Shown piece by piece: positions 1 through 5,185 of a stretch of 5,305 nucleotides of DNA. Positions within the stretch are counted from its first letter, which is position 1; each line of letters opens with the position of its first letter. The stretch comes from a bacterium. Its GTDB lineage: Bacteria; Fidelibacterota; Marinisomatia; Marinisomatales; JAHJCW01. Below the pieces are notes generated by a model that did not search any database, had not been told where the DNA came from, and saw only the letters and a program-made list of their open reading frames with translations. The position numbers and the translations under genes are program-made. The stretch spans positions 1-5,305 of the forward strand of contig JAUXHY010000116.1 of assembly GCA_030621275.1 (NCBI GenBank), in the 5' to 3' direction.

Positions 1-1
1 A

Positions 2-325
2 ATTAGTCTAATCGATACTACTCTATCGTTTATATATATTAATTATGGGAATACGTTCAACATTTCTCAAAGTTTTGATATTTGCGAGGGACTTCCTGCT
101 GAAGGAACAGAAGATGAAACCGGATGTGATGATGTACTTAATACAATTGAGTTTTTGTTTGGCTTAGATGAAGGAAGTCTCGTAAAAGCTGAATTAATTT
201 ATCAATTATTTTTTGAAAAAATACCCGATAATCAAGTTGCAAAAATATCAAATAATTCGAAGAATTTATGGGAGATTTCGATACCACAAAGAATAGAACA
301 ATACCTGGCTAATTTTAAGAAATAA
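2..325 (+). CDS. C-terminal fragment of an unrecognised protein
   Basis: An open frame enters from the left edge and runs for 107 codons to a TAA at 323-325; the start lies outside the window. The visible part is hydrophilic and acidic in the middle (EGTEDETGCDD), has two cysteines, no membrane segment, and ends in a basic, partly helical-looking tail (RIEQYLANFKK). No family was recognised. It is taken as coding because the frame stays open across an A+T-rich stretch where stops are frequent in the other frames. A 118-nt spacer with no clear terminator hairpin separates it from the next gene. Its function cannot be judged from this fragment. Confidence 0.6.
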   Translation: MSLIDTTLSFIYINYGNTFNISQSFDICEGLPAEGTEDETGCDDVLNTIEFLFGLDEGSLVKAELIYQLFFEKIPDNQVAKISNNSKNLWEISIPQRIEQYLANFKK

Positions 326-443
326 ATTCATAAATATAATTACGCAATCTTATATTTAACTGTTATAGTTGATCTTCTTAATTGATAGAGAAAACAGAAA
401 TATTTTAGTAAAAGTTTATATTAACGATTAACTTAGGATTACT

Positions 444-887
444 ATGAATCAACTAAATGATCTCAAATTAATTGATGATCTGACATCAGAATTATACAAT
501 GCAATATGCTTTGAAGTTGGCAGTCATCCGCCAGTGGAAAAATTAAAAGAGCTATTTATACCAACTGCCAATATGATCAGAAATGATGACGCTACACCGG
601 AAACAATGACAGTTGATGACTTTATAAAATCGTATACCGAAAGAATAGAGGATGGTACAATCCAATCATTTTACGAAGGTGAATTAAATCATATCACTGA
701 AATATTTGGTACGGTTGCACATCGCTTTAGCACTTACGAAACAAAATTTGACTTAACAAATCCTGAACCTTTTTCCATTGGTATTAATAGTATTCAATAT
801 ATCAAAACTGGGGAAAATTGGAAAATCTCCGGTATTGTTTGGAATAATCAAAACGATACTAATAAAATTCCTGATAAGTACCTATAA
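444..887 (+). CDS. NTF2-like (SnoaL/DUF4440-type) small protein
   Basis: This is a 147-residue protein with no signal peptide or membrane helix, probably cytoplasmic. The N-terminal half is helical. The C-terminal half has the alternating strands of the NTF2-like cone fold: GTVAHRFSTYE at residues 89-99, then GINSIQYIKTGENWKISGIVWNNQ at about 113-136, closing with IPDKYL. The 'GxNSIQ...GxWKI..I.W' pattern followed by a short IP-x-x-YL tail is characteristic of the nuclear transport factor 2 family proteins found widely in bacteria. Members include small-molecule enzymes and many with unknown ligands, so no reaction is assigned. An AGGA at 435-438, five bases before the ATG, supports this start. 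It appears to be a single gene, followed by a hairpin-repeat cluster. Confidence 0.75.
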   Translation: MNQLNDLKLIDDLTSELYNAICFEVGSHPPVEKLKELFIPTANMIRNDDATPETMTVDDFIKSYTERIEDGTIQSFYEGELNHITEIFGTVAHRFSTYETKFDLTNPEPFSIGINSIQYIKTGENWKISGIVWNNQNDTNKIPDKYL

Positions 888-892
888 TTGTC

Positions 893-912
893 ATTCCCAT
901 GAAAATGGGAAT
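893..912. repeat. REP-like hairpin (ATTCCCAT / ATGGGAAT)
   Basis: A perfect 8-bp inverted repeat, ATTCCCAT at 893-900 and ATGGGAAT at 905-912, encloses the four-base loop GAAA, a GNRA-type tetraloop. It starts five bases after the stop codon of the NTF2-like gene. The sequence resembles the dispersed 'TCATTCCC...GGGAAT' palindromes that recur in intergenic DNA of many bacteria. It could act as a transcript-end hairpin, but no T-run follows, so classical intrinsic termination is not supported. Only one copy lies in the window, so its being dispersed is inferred from resemblance. Confidence 0.6.
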
Positions 913-930
913 CCAATAAATTCACCCTAC

Positions 931-990
931 TGTCCTACGGACATCGCCCCTCGAGGAGAGACAAAGTCCCTCTCTGGAGAGGGATTTAGG
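931..990. repeat. Cluster of short hairpins, REP-like composite repeat
   Basis: Three palindromes follow one another: TGTCC-TAC-GGACA at 931-943, the 8-bp palindrome CCTCGAGG at 949-956, and a longer hairpin with arms 964-973 and 978-987 around CTGG (core TCCCTCT/AGAGGGA, extended by one G-T and two A-T pairs). The stretch is much richer in G+C than its surroundings. On the reverse strand it reads as the 'CCCTAAATCCCTCTCC' kind of intergenic repeat. With the hairpin at 893-912 it may form one composite element. Nothing indicates that it codes for protein. Confidence 0.5.
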
Positions 991-1144
991 GAGAGGAATC
1001 ACGATGGATGTGGAAAGCAATGACAAACTCTCTTTTTTCTATACTTTAAAATTTTACTTAATATAACATCGCCTTTGAAGTATCTCTGTCATAGTTGTAA
1101 TTTTATATGTTCTCATAATCATTATTTAAATATGGAGTTTTAAC

Positions 1145-1735
1145 ATGAATTTAGTCGAGCGCATTAAAAACATCTTGTTAAGTCCTGCCACCGAATGGGA
1201 AACTATTAAAAAAGAAGATCATATGATCTCTGACCTATTCACGCAATACGCATTAAAATTAGCCGCAATTCCGGCGATTTCCGGATTTATCGGATTTACC
1301 CTATTCGGATATTCTTATGGATTCGGTTCGTACCGCCCGCCATTTGGAGCAAATCTAAAATGGGCAATTGGTATGTACGTGATGTCAATAATCGGAGTTT
1401 TTGTTTTGGCATACATAATCGACATTTTGGCGCCAAAATTTGGTTCAAAAAAGCATCTTCCAACATCTATGAAAGTAGTGGTATTTGCTTACACTGCTGC
1501 TTGGGTCGGAGGTATTTTTAGTCTAGTTCCTGCCTTGTCAATTCTCGGAGCAATCGCTGGTATCTATTCCTTAGTGTTACTATACAAAGGATTGCAAATT
1601 GTAAAGGAAGTTCCAAAAGACAAAATGGTTGGGTATTTTGTTGCAACTATTATTGCATCAATTATTGTTTATGCGGTAACCGGAGCTATCATTACTAGAA
1701 TAGCTTTTGGCGGTCGCCCGATGTTGCCTATGTAG
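1145..1735 (+). CDS. Yip1-family integral membrane protein
   Basis: The product has 196 residues. A short amphipathic N-terminus (MNLVERIKNILLSPATEWETIKKE) precedes five hydrophobic segments at about residues 36-60, 71-95, 108-129, 131-150 and 161-188. The opening 'I..IL.SP..EWE.I' and the five-helix layout are typical of bacterial YIP1 domain proteins (PF04893). These are inner-membrane proteins of poorly defined role, related to eukaryotic Yip1 proteins that act in Golgi vesicle traffic; no equivalent function is established in bacteria. GGAG at 1134-1137, seven bases before the ATG, fixes the start. The gene is followed by an 83-nt spacer with a possible promoter, so it may not be cotranscribed with the next pair. 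The family call is fairly firm; the function is unknown. Confidence 0.8.
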   Translation: MNLVERIKNILLSPATEWETIKKEDHMISDLFTQYALKLAAIPAISGFIGFTLFGYSYGFGSYRPPFGANLKWAIGMYVMSIIGVFVLAYIIDILAPKFGSKKHLPTSMKVVVFAYTAAWVGGIFSLVPALSILGAIAGIYSLVLLYKGLQIVKEVPKDKMVGYFVATIIASIIVYAVTGAIITRIAFGGRPMLPM

Positions 1736-1773
1736 ATTTAAATTCTATATTCTTTCGATAATGGATAATTTGT

Positions 1774-1779
1774 TATAAT
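1774..1779 (+). promoter_or_regulatory. Possible -10 box TATAAT
   Basis: A perfect TATAAT lies 40 bases before the ATG of the 140-residue membrane protein gene, a sensible distance for a promoter with a short leader. No good -35 sequence is seen at 16-18 bases upstream (TCTTTC at 1751-1756). In DNA this A+T-rich such a hexamer also arises by chance, so it is only a candidate. Confidence 0.3.
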
Positions 1780-1818
1780 TATAAGTTAGCTGTCCTCTCA
1801 ATATTAGGATTAGTAAAA

Positions 1819-2241
1819 ATGATTAATTTGAACAAAACAGTAAAAGTCTTTTTATTTTCTGTCATAGCAATTGGGATTTTTGCTCTGCTTGTATTCTCTT
1901 TGAATATTTTTATTCTGCCTTTACTTCCCAAGAACTTTCAAACATCGATAACTTCCTATATTGCTGCTTGTGTAATTATAACAACTTTACTCGCAAGTTT
2001 TGCTCAAATTACTGGATATAGTTTAAAAGATTCTTTTTCTAAAAACAAAAATTCACTCGCTAACAATTTAATGCAGGTTGATGGAACACACAAAGCAACA
2101 GGGGAAGGAGTAGTTACAGGTCTTGACATTCAAGAACCTGTAATTATCAAACCCGGCACAAAGTCAATTGCTGAAGGCAAAGGTAAAATAACCGCAACTC
2201 GCATATCTAGTAATAAAGAGGGAAACAGTGAAAGCAATTAG
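1819..2241 (+). CDS. Small two-helix membrane protein, function unknown
   Basis: The product has 140 residues. Two strongly hydrophobic segments lie at about residues 8-35 and 45-66. After them comes a soluble tail of about 70 residues, rich in Gly, Lys, Thr and Ser, which looks like short beta strands (GEGVVTGLDIQEPVIIKPG, then GKGKITATRIS). No family was recognised. The first helix could be read as a signal peptide, but the second helix argues for a membrane-anchored protein with a displayed tail. AGGA at 1806-1809, nine bases before the ATG, supports the start. Its last 14 nt overlap the start of the zinc-ribbon gene, so the two are almost certainly cotranscribed and probably translationally coupled, which suggests a shared task. 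Confidence 0.7.
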   Translation: MINLNKTVKVFLFSVIAIGIFALLVFSLNIFILPLLPKNFQTSITSYIAACVIITTLLASFAQITGYSLKDSFSKNKNSLANNLMQVDGTHKATGEGVVTGLDIQEPVIIKPGTKSIAEGKGKITATRISSNKEGNSESN

Positions 2242-2467
2242 TTATTTCGGTTACAAATGTCCTAGATGTAATTCTACAGTAACGGTTGGTGCAATAGTCG
2301 GTTCAGATGAAATTAGATGTCCATCATGTAATACTGTAATGGAGCCTGATAAGAATGGGCAAGCAAGTGCAGCAAATGTTTATTGCTCCAATTGCAATTC
2401 CCAATTTGGTTTAGTTACATCAGATAAATGCCCTATTTGTGGTTGTGAATTTTCAAAAATGTCATAA
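2228..2467 (+). CDS. Double zinc-ribbon small protein (GTG start)
   Basis: The product has 79 residues and four cysteine pairs or clusters: CPRC at 11-14, CPSC at 31-34, CSNC at 53-56 and CPICGC at 68-73. They form two consecutive Cys4 zinc-ribbon modules of about 25 residues joined by a Gly/Ala/Ser linker. Such modules usually bind structural zinc and mediate nucleic-acid or protein contacts; the target here cannot be named. The start is GTG, overlapping the upstream membrane protein gene by 14 nt, with a good purine-rich ribosome site (AGAGGGA, 2217-2223) inside that gene. The next in-frame ATG lies beyond the first cysteine pairs and would destroy the first ribbon, so the GTG is preferred. 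It is likely a partner of the upstream protein. Confidence 0.75.
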   Translation: MKAISYFGYKCPRCNSTVTVGAIVGSDEIRCPSCNTVMEPDKNGQASAANVYCSNCNSQFGLVTSDKCPICGCEFSKMS

Positions 2468-2639
2468 GGTGTTTTTACTATCGAATACAGCTAATCAAGC
2501 GTAGATTAGACGGTAGTAATTCTGCGTGTCAAATATTTTTGTTTTGATTTTTTTCAATCATCAAGCAAAATCCACGTCTACACCACAACTAAAACAAGTT
2601 GTTATACATTTTTCTTTCTAAATATTCTAAAAACACCTT
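2466..2639. repeat. 174-bp stretch framed by a perfect 12-bp inverted repeat
   Basis: AAGGTGTTTTTA at 2466-2477 is repeated exactly in inverted orientation as TAAAAACACCTT at 2628-2639. The left arm begins inside the TAA stop codon of the zinc-ribbon gene. Between the arms there is no plausible gene. It holds a small hairpin (CTAATC 2491-2496 with GATTAG 2504-2509) and a weak one (TGATT 2545-2549 with AATCA 2556-2560). The layout is that of a small non-autonomous element (MITE-like), but no flanking target duplication is visible and only one copy is present here. The spacing is too long for an ordinary terminator. It could also be a small structured RNA region or chance. Confidence 0.4.
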
Positions 2640-2685
2640 TCCACGAAGCCAATTCTCCTACCTAAATTCATTTACTATTATGAGG
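2634..2685 (+). repeat. Shared leader repeat, copy 1 (before the methyltransferase gene)
   Basis: These 52 bases match 3744-3795 without gaps at 43 positions, including 27 identical bases in a row (2653-2679 against 3763-3789, core CCTACCTAAATTCATTTAC). The match ends in the ribosome-binding site, and the two start codons are placed within one base of each other relative to it. The genes that follow are unrelated in sequence. The match is far beyond chance, so the leader was copied, either as a regulatory cassette or as the end of a repeat element. Its left edge overlaps the right arm of the inverted repeat at 2628-2639. Confidence 0.75.
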
Positions 2686-2693
2686 TAAACAAA

Positions 2694-3251
2694 ATGCTCT
2701 TAAGATATTTAGTTGCTGCTTTTATTTTAATTCTTTTTTCTTTTATTACTTTTCGTGTAATTGTGAGGAATGATTACTCTAAAAAAGGGAAATTGACATT
2801 CGTTTCTTACTCTTTCGAAGTACTTATCTTTGCTTTACACGCAAATTTTATGTATTTATTTCTTCCGGTTAAGTGGCCAAATTTTCCACCTTTTCCAGAA
2901 AGTATGGTGCTTCGAATTATAGCAATAGTTTTTATTATTATTGGTTTTCTAATTGTCGCGGTTGGAATGTCAGGTTTGGGATATGGTCGTACTATGGGAC
3001 ATGGTAAAAAAATACTAAATACAAATGGATTGTATAAATATTCTAGAAATCCTCAATTAATCGGCTACGGAATTATTCTGATTGCATTTGTACTACTTTA
3101 TCTGTCGTGGTTTTCGATAGGTTGGTTCATAATATACGTTGTTATTTCTTACTTTATGGTAAAAACTGAAGAAGAATTTCTTATCAATAATTATGCGGAA
3201 GAATATCAAAAATATTGTGATGAAATACCAAGATTGATTAAACTATTTTAA
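2694..3251 (+). CDS. Isoprenylcysteine/phospholipid methyltransferase-like membrane protein
   Basis: The product has 185 residues and about five membrane segments (about 2-22, 35-57, 71-93, 122-139, 141-155). The C-terminal half carries the signature of the ICMT/PEMT superfamily: GLYKYSRNPQLIGY at about 112-125 (Arg118-Asn119-Pro120), then KTEEEFLINNYAEEYQKYCDEIPR at about 157-180, with the conserved acidic pair and the Tyr-x-x-Tyr...Pro-Arg ending. Such enzymes transfer a methyl group from S-adenosylmethionine to lipid-linked or membrane-soluble acceptors at the inner membrane. In bacteria true prenylcysteine substrates are rare and the acceptor is usually unknown. GAGG at 2682-2685 before the ATG fixes the start. 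It has its own leader, which is shared with the ornithine cyclodeaminase-family gene downstream. The family call is firm, the substrate unknown. Confidence 0.82.
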   Translation: MLLRYLVAAFILILFSFITFRVIVRNDYSKKGKLTFVSYSFEVLIFALHANFMYLFLPVKWPNFPPFPESMVLRIIAIVFIIIGFLIVAVGMSGLGYGRTMGHGKKILNTNGLYKYSRNPQLIGYGIILIAFVLLYLSWFSIGWFIIYVVISYFMVKTEEEFLINNYAEEYQKYCDEIPRLIKLF

Positions 3252-3319
3252 AATTTTAATTTATACTCAATAATAATTTGGTATTAATATTAGTTAGGAT
3301 TACAAAATCAAATCCATTT

Positions 3320-3326
3320 GGAGGAG
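3320..3326 (+). promoter_or_regulatory. Strong ribosome-binding site GGAGGAG
   Basis: This is the closest match in the window to the consensus Shine-Dalgarno sequence, four bases before the ATG at 3331. It fixes the start of the DUF3795 gene and shows that the host uses ordinary Shine-Dalgarno initiation. Confidence 0.75.
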
Positions 3327-3330
3327 ATCA

Positions 3331-3738
3331 ATGAATAAAGAAGATATTGCATATTGCGGATTGGACTGCGAATTATGTAAAAGTAAATTTGCGGATATCA
3401 GACAAAAGATCAAAATTCTTGATGAAGCATTCGAAAAAGTCAATATGAAAGAAATAGCGAAAGCAATTCCTTTTATGAAATTCAAATATCGGGGATACAA
3501 AAAACTAACTGCCTTTTTCAGTGAAGAATGCCCCGGATGTCGCAATAAGGGGGGCAATCCTTTTTGTGGTATCCGTAAATGCGCAACGAAAAAAGGCTAT
3601 TTTACCTGTGCAGAATGTGATGATTTGTGTAAAAAATTTAACACATTGTTCAAAATTCATATTGATAATGAAATTCAGACCAATATAAAACAAATAAAAG
3701 AAAATGGAATAGACTCAATTGTGAAAATGAAATCCTAA
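3331..3738 (+). CDS. DUF3795 cysteine-rich protein
   Basis: The product has 135 residues with ten cysteines in a characteristic order. YCGLDCELC is near the N-terminus (Cys9, 13, 16), CPGC at 67-70, CGIRKC at 79-84, CAEC at 93-96 and Cys100. The opening 'I.YCGLDC..C' followed by the 'CPGCR...CxIRKC...G...C.EC..LC' block is the hallmark of DUF3795 proteins, which are common in anaerobic bacteria and archaea. They are thought to bind metal, zinc or possibly an iron-sulfur centre, but no role is established. There is no signal peptide or membrane helix. The strong GGAGGAG site supports the start. The gene ends immediately before the repeated leader of the next gene, and the duplication seen downstream appears to begin at or within its last codons. 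Confidence 0.85.
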   Translation: MNKEDIAYCGLDCELCKSKFADIRQKIKILDEAFEKVNMKEIAKAIPFMKFKYRGYKKLTAFFSEECPGCRNKGGNPFCGIRKCATKKGYFTCAECDDLCKKFNTLFKIHIDNEIQTNIKQIKENGIDSIVKMKS

Positions 3739-3858
3739 CAAATCACCTTTTTATATAACCAGTTCTCCTACCTAAATTCATTTACTATTTTAAGGAATAA
3801 TCATGGCTCTTATACTTACTAAAGAAGATGTTATGACAGTCTTAAACATGAAAGACTG
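3739..3858 (+). repeat. Long direct repeat, left copy (leader plus start of ornithine cyclodeaminase-family gene)
   Basis: It matches 5186-5305 at 118 of 120 positions; the differences are T3754/C5201 and T3783/C5230, both in the non-coding leader. The matching segment covers the whole intergenic leader, the ribosome site AAGGA and the first codons of the gene. The true right end of the match is unknown because the second copy runs off the window. On the left, the match may extend with gaps in identity to about 3730, the last codons of the DUF3795 gene (AAATC shared, then mostly different bases). Confidence 0.95.
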
Positions 3859-3907
3859 CATCAATGTTGTGGAACAAACATTATTAGAAATGCATAAAAA
3901 GTATTAA
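3803..3907 (+). pseudogene. Truncated 5' remnant of an ornithine cyclodeaminase/mu-crystallin family gene
   Basis: The frame has a good ribosome site (AAGGA 3792-3796) and an ATG, but reads only 34 residues (MALILTKEDVMTVLNMKDCI, then NVVEQTLLEMHKKY) before TAA. The opening 'LILT.EDV...L.M.DCI..VE..L.EMHK' is the N-terminus of the ornithine cyclodeaminase/mu-crystallin/alanine dehydrogenase family, NAD(P)-binding enzymes normally of about 310-340 residues. About 90% of the gene is missing here. Reading in frame past the TAA gives VPI before similarity is lost, so the break may lie a few codons beyond the stop. A second copy of the same start is at 5250. It may still be translated into a short, probably non-functional peptide. 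Confidence 0.75.
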
Positions 3908-4042
3908 GTGCCAATTATATGGATTCGTTTAAAGTATTTTAATCTAAACATAATATTATTTAGAAATGGAATAATTCGTAACAAATATGAGGAAGGCTCT
4001 CAATAAGAAACTACACATCCTTTTATAGACTCTGTTCAACTC

Positions 4043-5047
4043 ATGAATAAAAAGAAAGCACTGTTCTATGTAATCTATCTAGTAATTTTGGCAGTTCTAT
4101 TTGTGGCGGGCGCTGAAATTGTTCTCAGGTCAAAGGGCATCAAGCCATGGCGAAGGCATGACGTCTTAGTACAAGTTGATCCCGGTGGAAAATTTTATAG
4201 GAAGCATGCCACTCTCGGTTATTCACACATTCCAGGAAGGTTTACAGTAACTTTAGATTCAGGCTACTCATTCAATGTTAACCACTTGCCCAATACATTA
4301 CGGATCACTCAGCCGATCAATGGCAATAGAGAGCCGAATCGAAAGGGAGAGATCTGGGTTTTTGGTTGTTCTTTCACGCACGGTTGGAGCATCAACGATG
4401 AAGAGACCTATCCATGGCTTCTGCAGGAACAATTTCCCGAGTATGACGTTATCAACTTTGGTGTAAGTGGATACGGTACGATACATTCCCTGCTACAGTT
4501 TCAAGAGGCGCTTAAAATGAAAACTCCAAAAATCGCTGTCCTTACTTATGCTAAATTTCATGACCCGAGAAACACATTTTCAAGAACCCAGAGGAAGGGT
4601 ATTACTCCATGGAATTATCTCGGCCCTCTTATACAACCATATACGCGGATGGATAAGAAGGGCGGCTTACAGTACTTCGTTGCAGACGTAGAATATCGCG
4701 AATTCCCTCTGATGAGGTACTTGGCTTTGGCTCACTTTGTTGAAATGAAATACAACCAATTTGAACAAAATCGGCTTCAAAGTTACGCAGTATCAGAGGC
4801 ATTGATTAACGAAATGGCAGTGCTCGCGAAGAAACACGGGGTGAAATTCATGGTCGCCAACATCAGTGGTGGGAACGCAATGTTGGAGTTTGCAGAAAAG
4901 AACGGAATTGCGAATATTGATATTTCCGTTGATATCAGTCTCCCAGAGAACAATAACCGTCCTCATGACAGCCATCCAAGTGCAACTGCAAATCAGAAGT
5001 ATGCAGACAGATTGAGTAAATTTTTGAGAAATAAGCTTTTAGAATAG
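4043..5047 (+). CDS. Membrane-anchored SGNH/GDSL hydrolase-family protein
   Basis: The product has 334 residues. A basic start (MNKKK) and one hydrophobic segment at about 6-27 form a signal anchor, placing the catalytic domain outside the inner membrane. The SGNH blocks are visible: nucleophile block FGCSFTHGW (Ser110), block II VINFGVSGYGT (136-145), a block III-like YAKFHDPRN (169-176) that lacks the textbook GxND, and block V HDSHPSAT with the Asp309/His311 dyad. Such proteins are esterases or acyl-transferring enzymes acting on carbohydrates, lipids or cell-envelope polymers; the substrate is unknown. No clear ribosome site precedes the ATG, but no other start codon exists between it and the in-frame stop at 4004-4006. 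Base composition is visibly richer in G+C than its neighbours, and it sits between two copies of another gene's 5' end, so acquisition by insertion is likely. Confidence 0.82.
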   Translation: MNKKKALFYVIYLVILAVLFVAGAEIVLRSKGIKPWRRHDVLVQVDPGGKFYRKHATLGYSHIPGRFTVTLDSGYSFNVNHLPNTLRITQPINGNREPNRKGEIWVFGCSFTHGWSINDEETYPWLLQEQFPEYDVINFGVSGYGTIHSLLQFQEALKMKTPKIAVLTYAKFHDPRNTFSRTQRKGITPWNYLGPLIQPYTRMDKKGGLQYFVADVEYREFPLMRYLALAHFVEMKYNQFEQNRLQSYAVSEALINEMAVLAKKHGVKFMVANISGGNAMLEFAEKNGIANIDISVDISLPENNNRPHDSHPSATANQKYADRLSKFLRNKLLE

Positions 5048-5058
5048 GCACATTCGTC

Positions 5059-5178
5059 ATGCAGGAAGAAACGAATCACCGTCTACAAGAACCTAACAAG
5101 GCACTCTACCTGACCACTATTCCGCAGCACTCTACAGTGGCAGATGAGTTTCATTGTTACTCACATCCTCCCATCTAA
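5059..5178 (+). CDS. Possible 39-residue open frame after the hydrolase
   Basis: An ATG 11 bases after the hydrolase stop opens a frame of 39 codons (begins MQEETNHRLQEPNKALYL). It is hydrophilic, with no recognisable motif and only a weak AGG upstream. It lies in the foreign-looking insert, where stops are less frequent, so a chance frame is the likelier explanation. The stretch also contains GCACTCTAC twice (5101-5109 and 5127-5135) and a possible hairpin, ATTCGT 5052-5057 with ACGAAT 5071-5076. Confidence 0.15.
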   Translation: MQEETNHRLQEPNKALYLTTIPQHSTVADEFHCYSHPPI

Positions 5179-5185
5179 ATCTTCT

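Noticed and set aside
382..410. Promoter before the NTF2-like gene (TTGATA with a downstream box)
   Set aside because: TTGATA at 382-387 is good, but at 17 bases' spacing the -10 position reads TTAGTA, a poor match.
778..1023. An 81-codon + strand frame spanning the end of the NTF2-like gene and the hairpin cluster
   Set aside because: It overlaps a better gene in another frame, and its second half is a translation of palindromic repeat DNA, a common source of false short proteins.
3300..3693. Two minus-strand frames over the DUF3795 gene
   Set aside because: They are opposite-strand shadows of a gene with a strong ribosome site and a clear cysteine signature.
4275..4975. Short frames on both strands inside the hydrolase gene
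   Set aside because: All lie within the SGNH gene, whose catalytic motifs are in one continuous frame. None has a recognisable motif of its own.
5052..5076. Intrinsic terminator after the hydrolase gene
   Set aside because: The six-base stem has a 13-base loop and no following T-run, so it is not convincing.
3908..5185. A classical transposon or insertion sequence between the two gene starts
   Set aside because: No transposase, no matching inverted ends at the edges of the insert, and the duplication is much longer than any usual target-site duplication.
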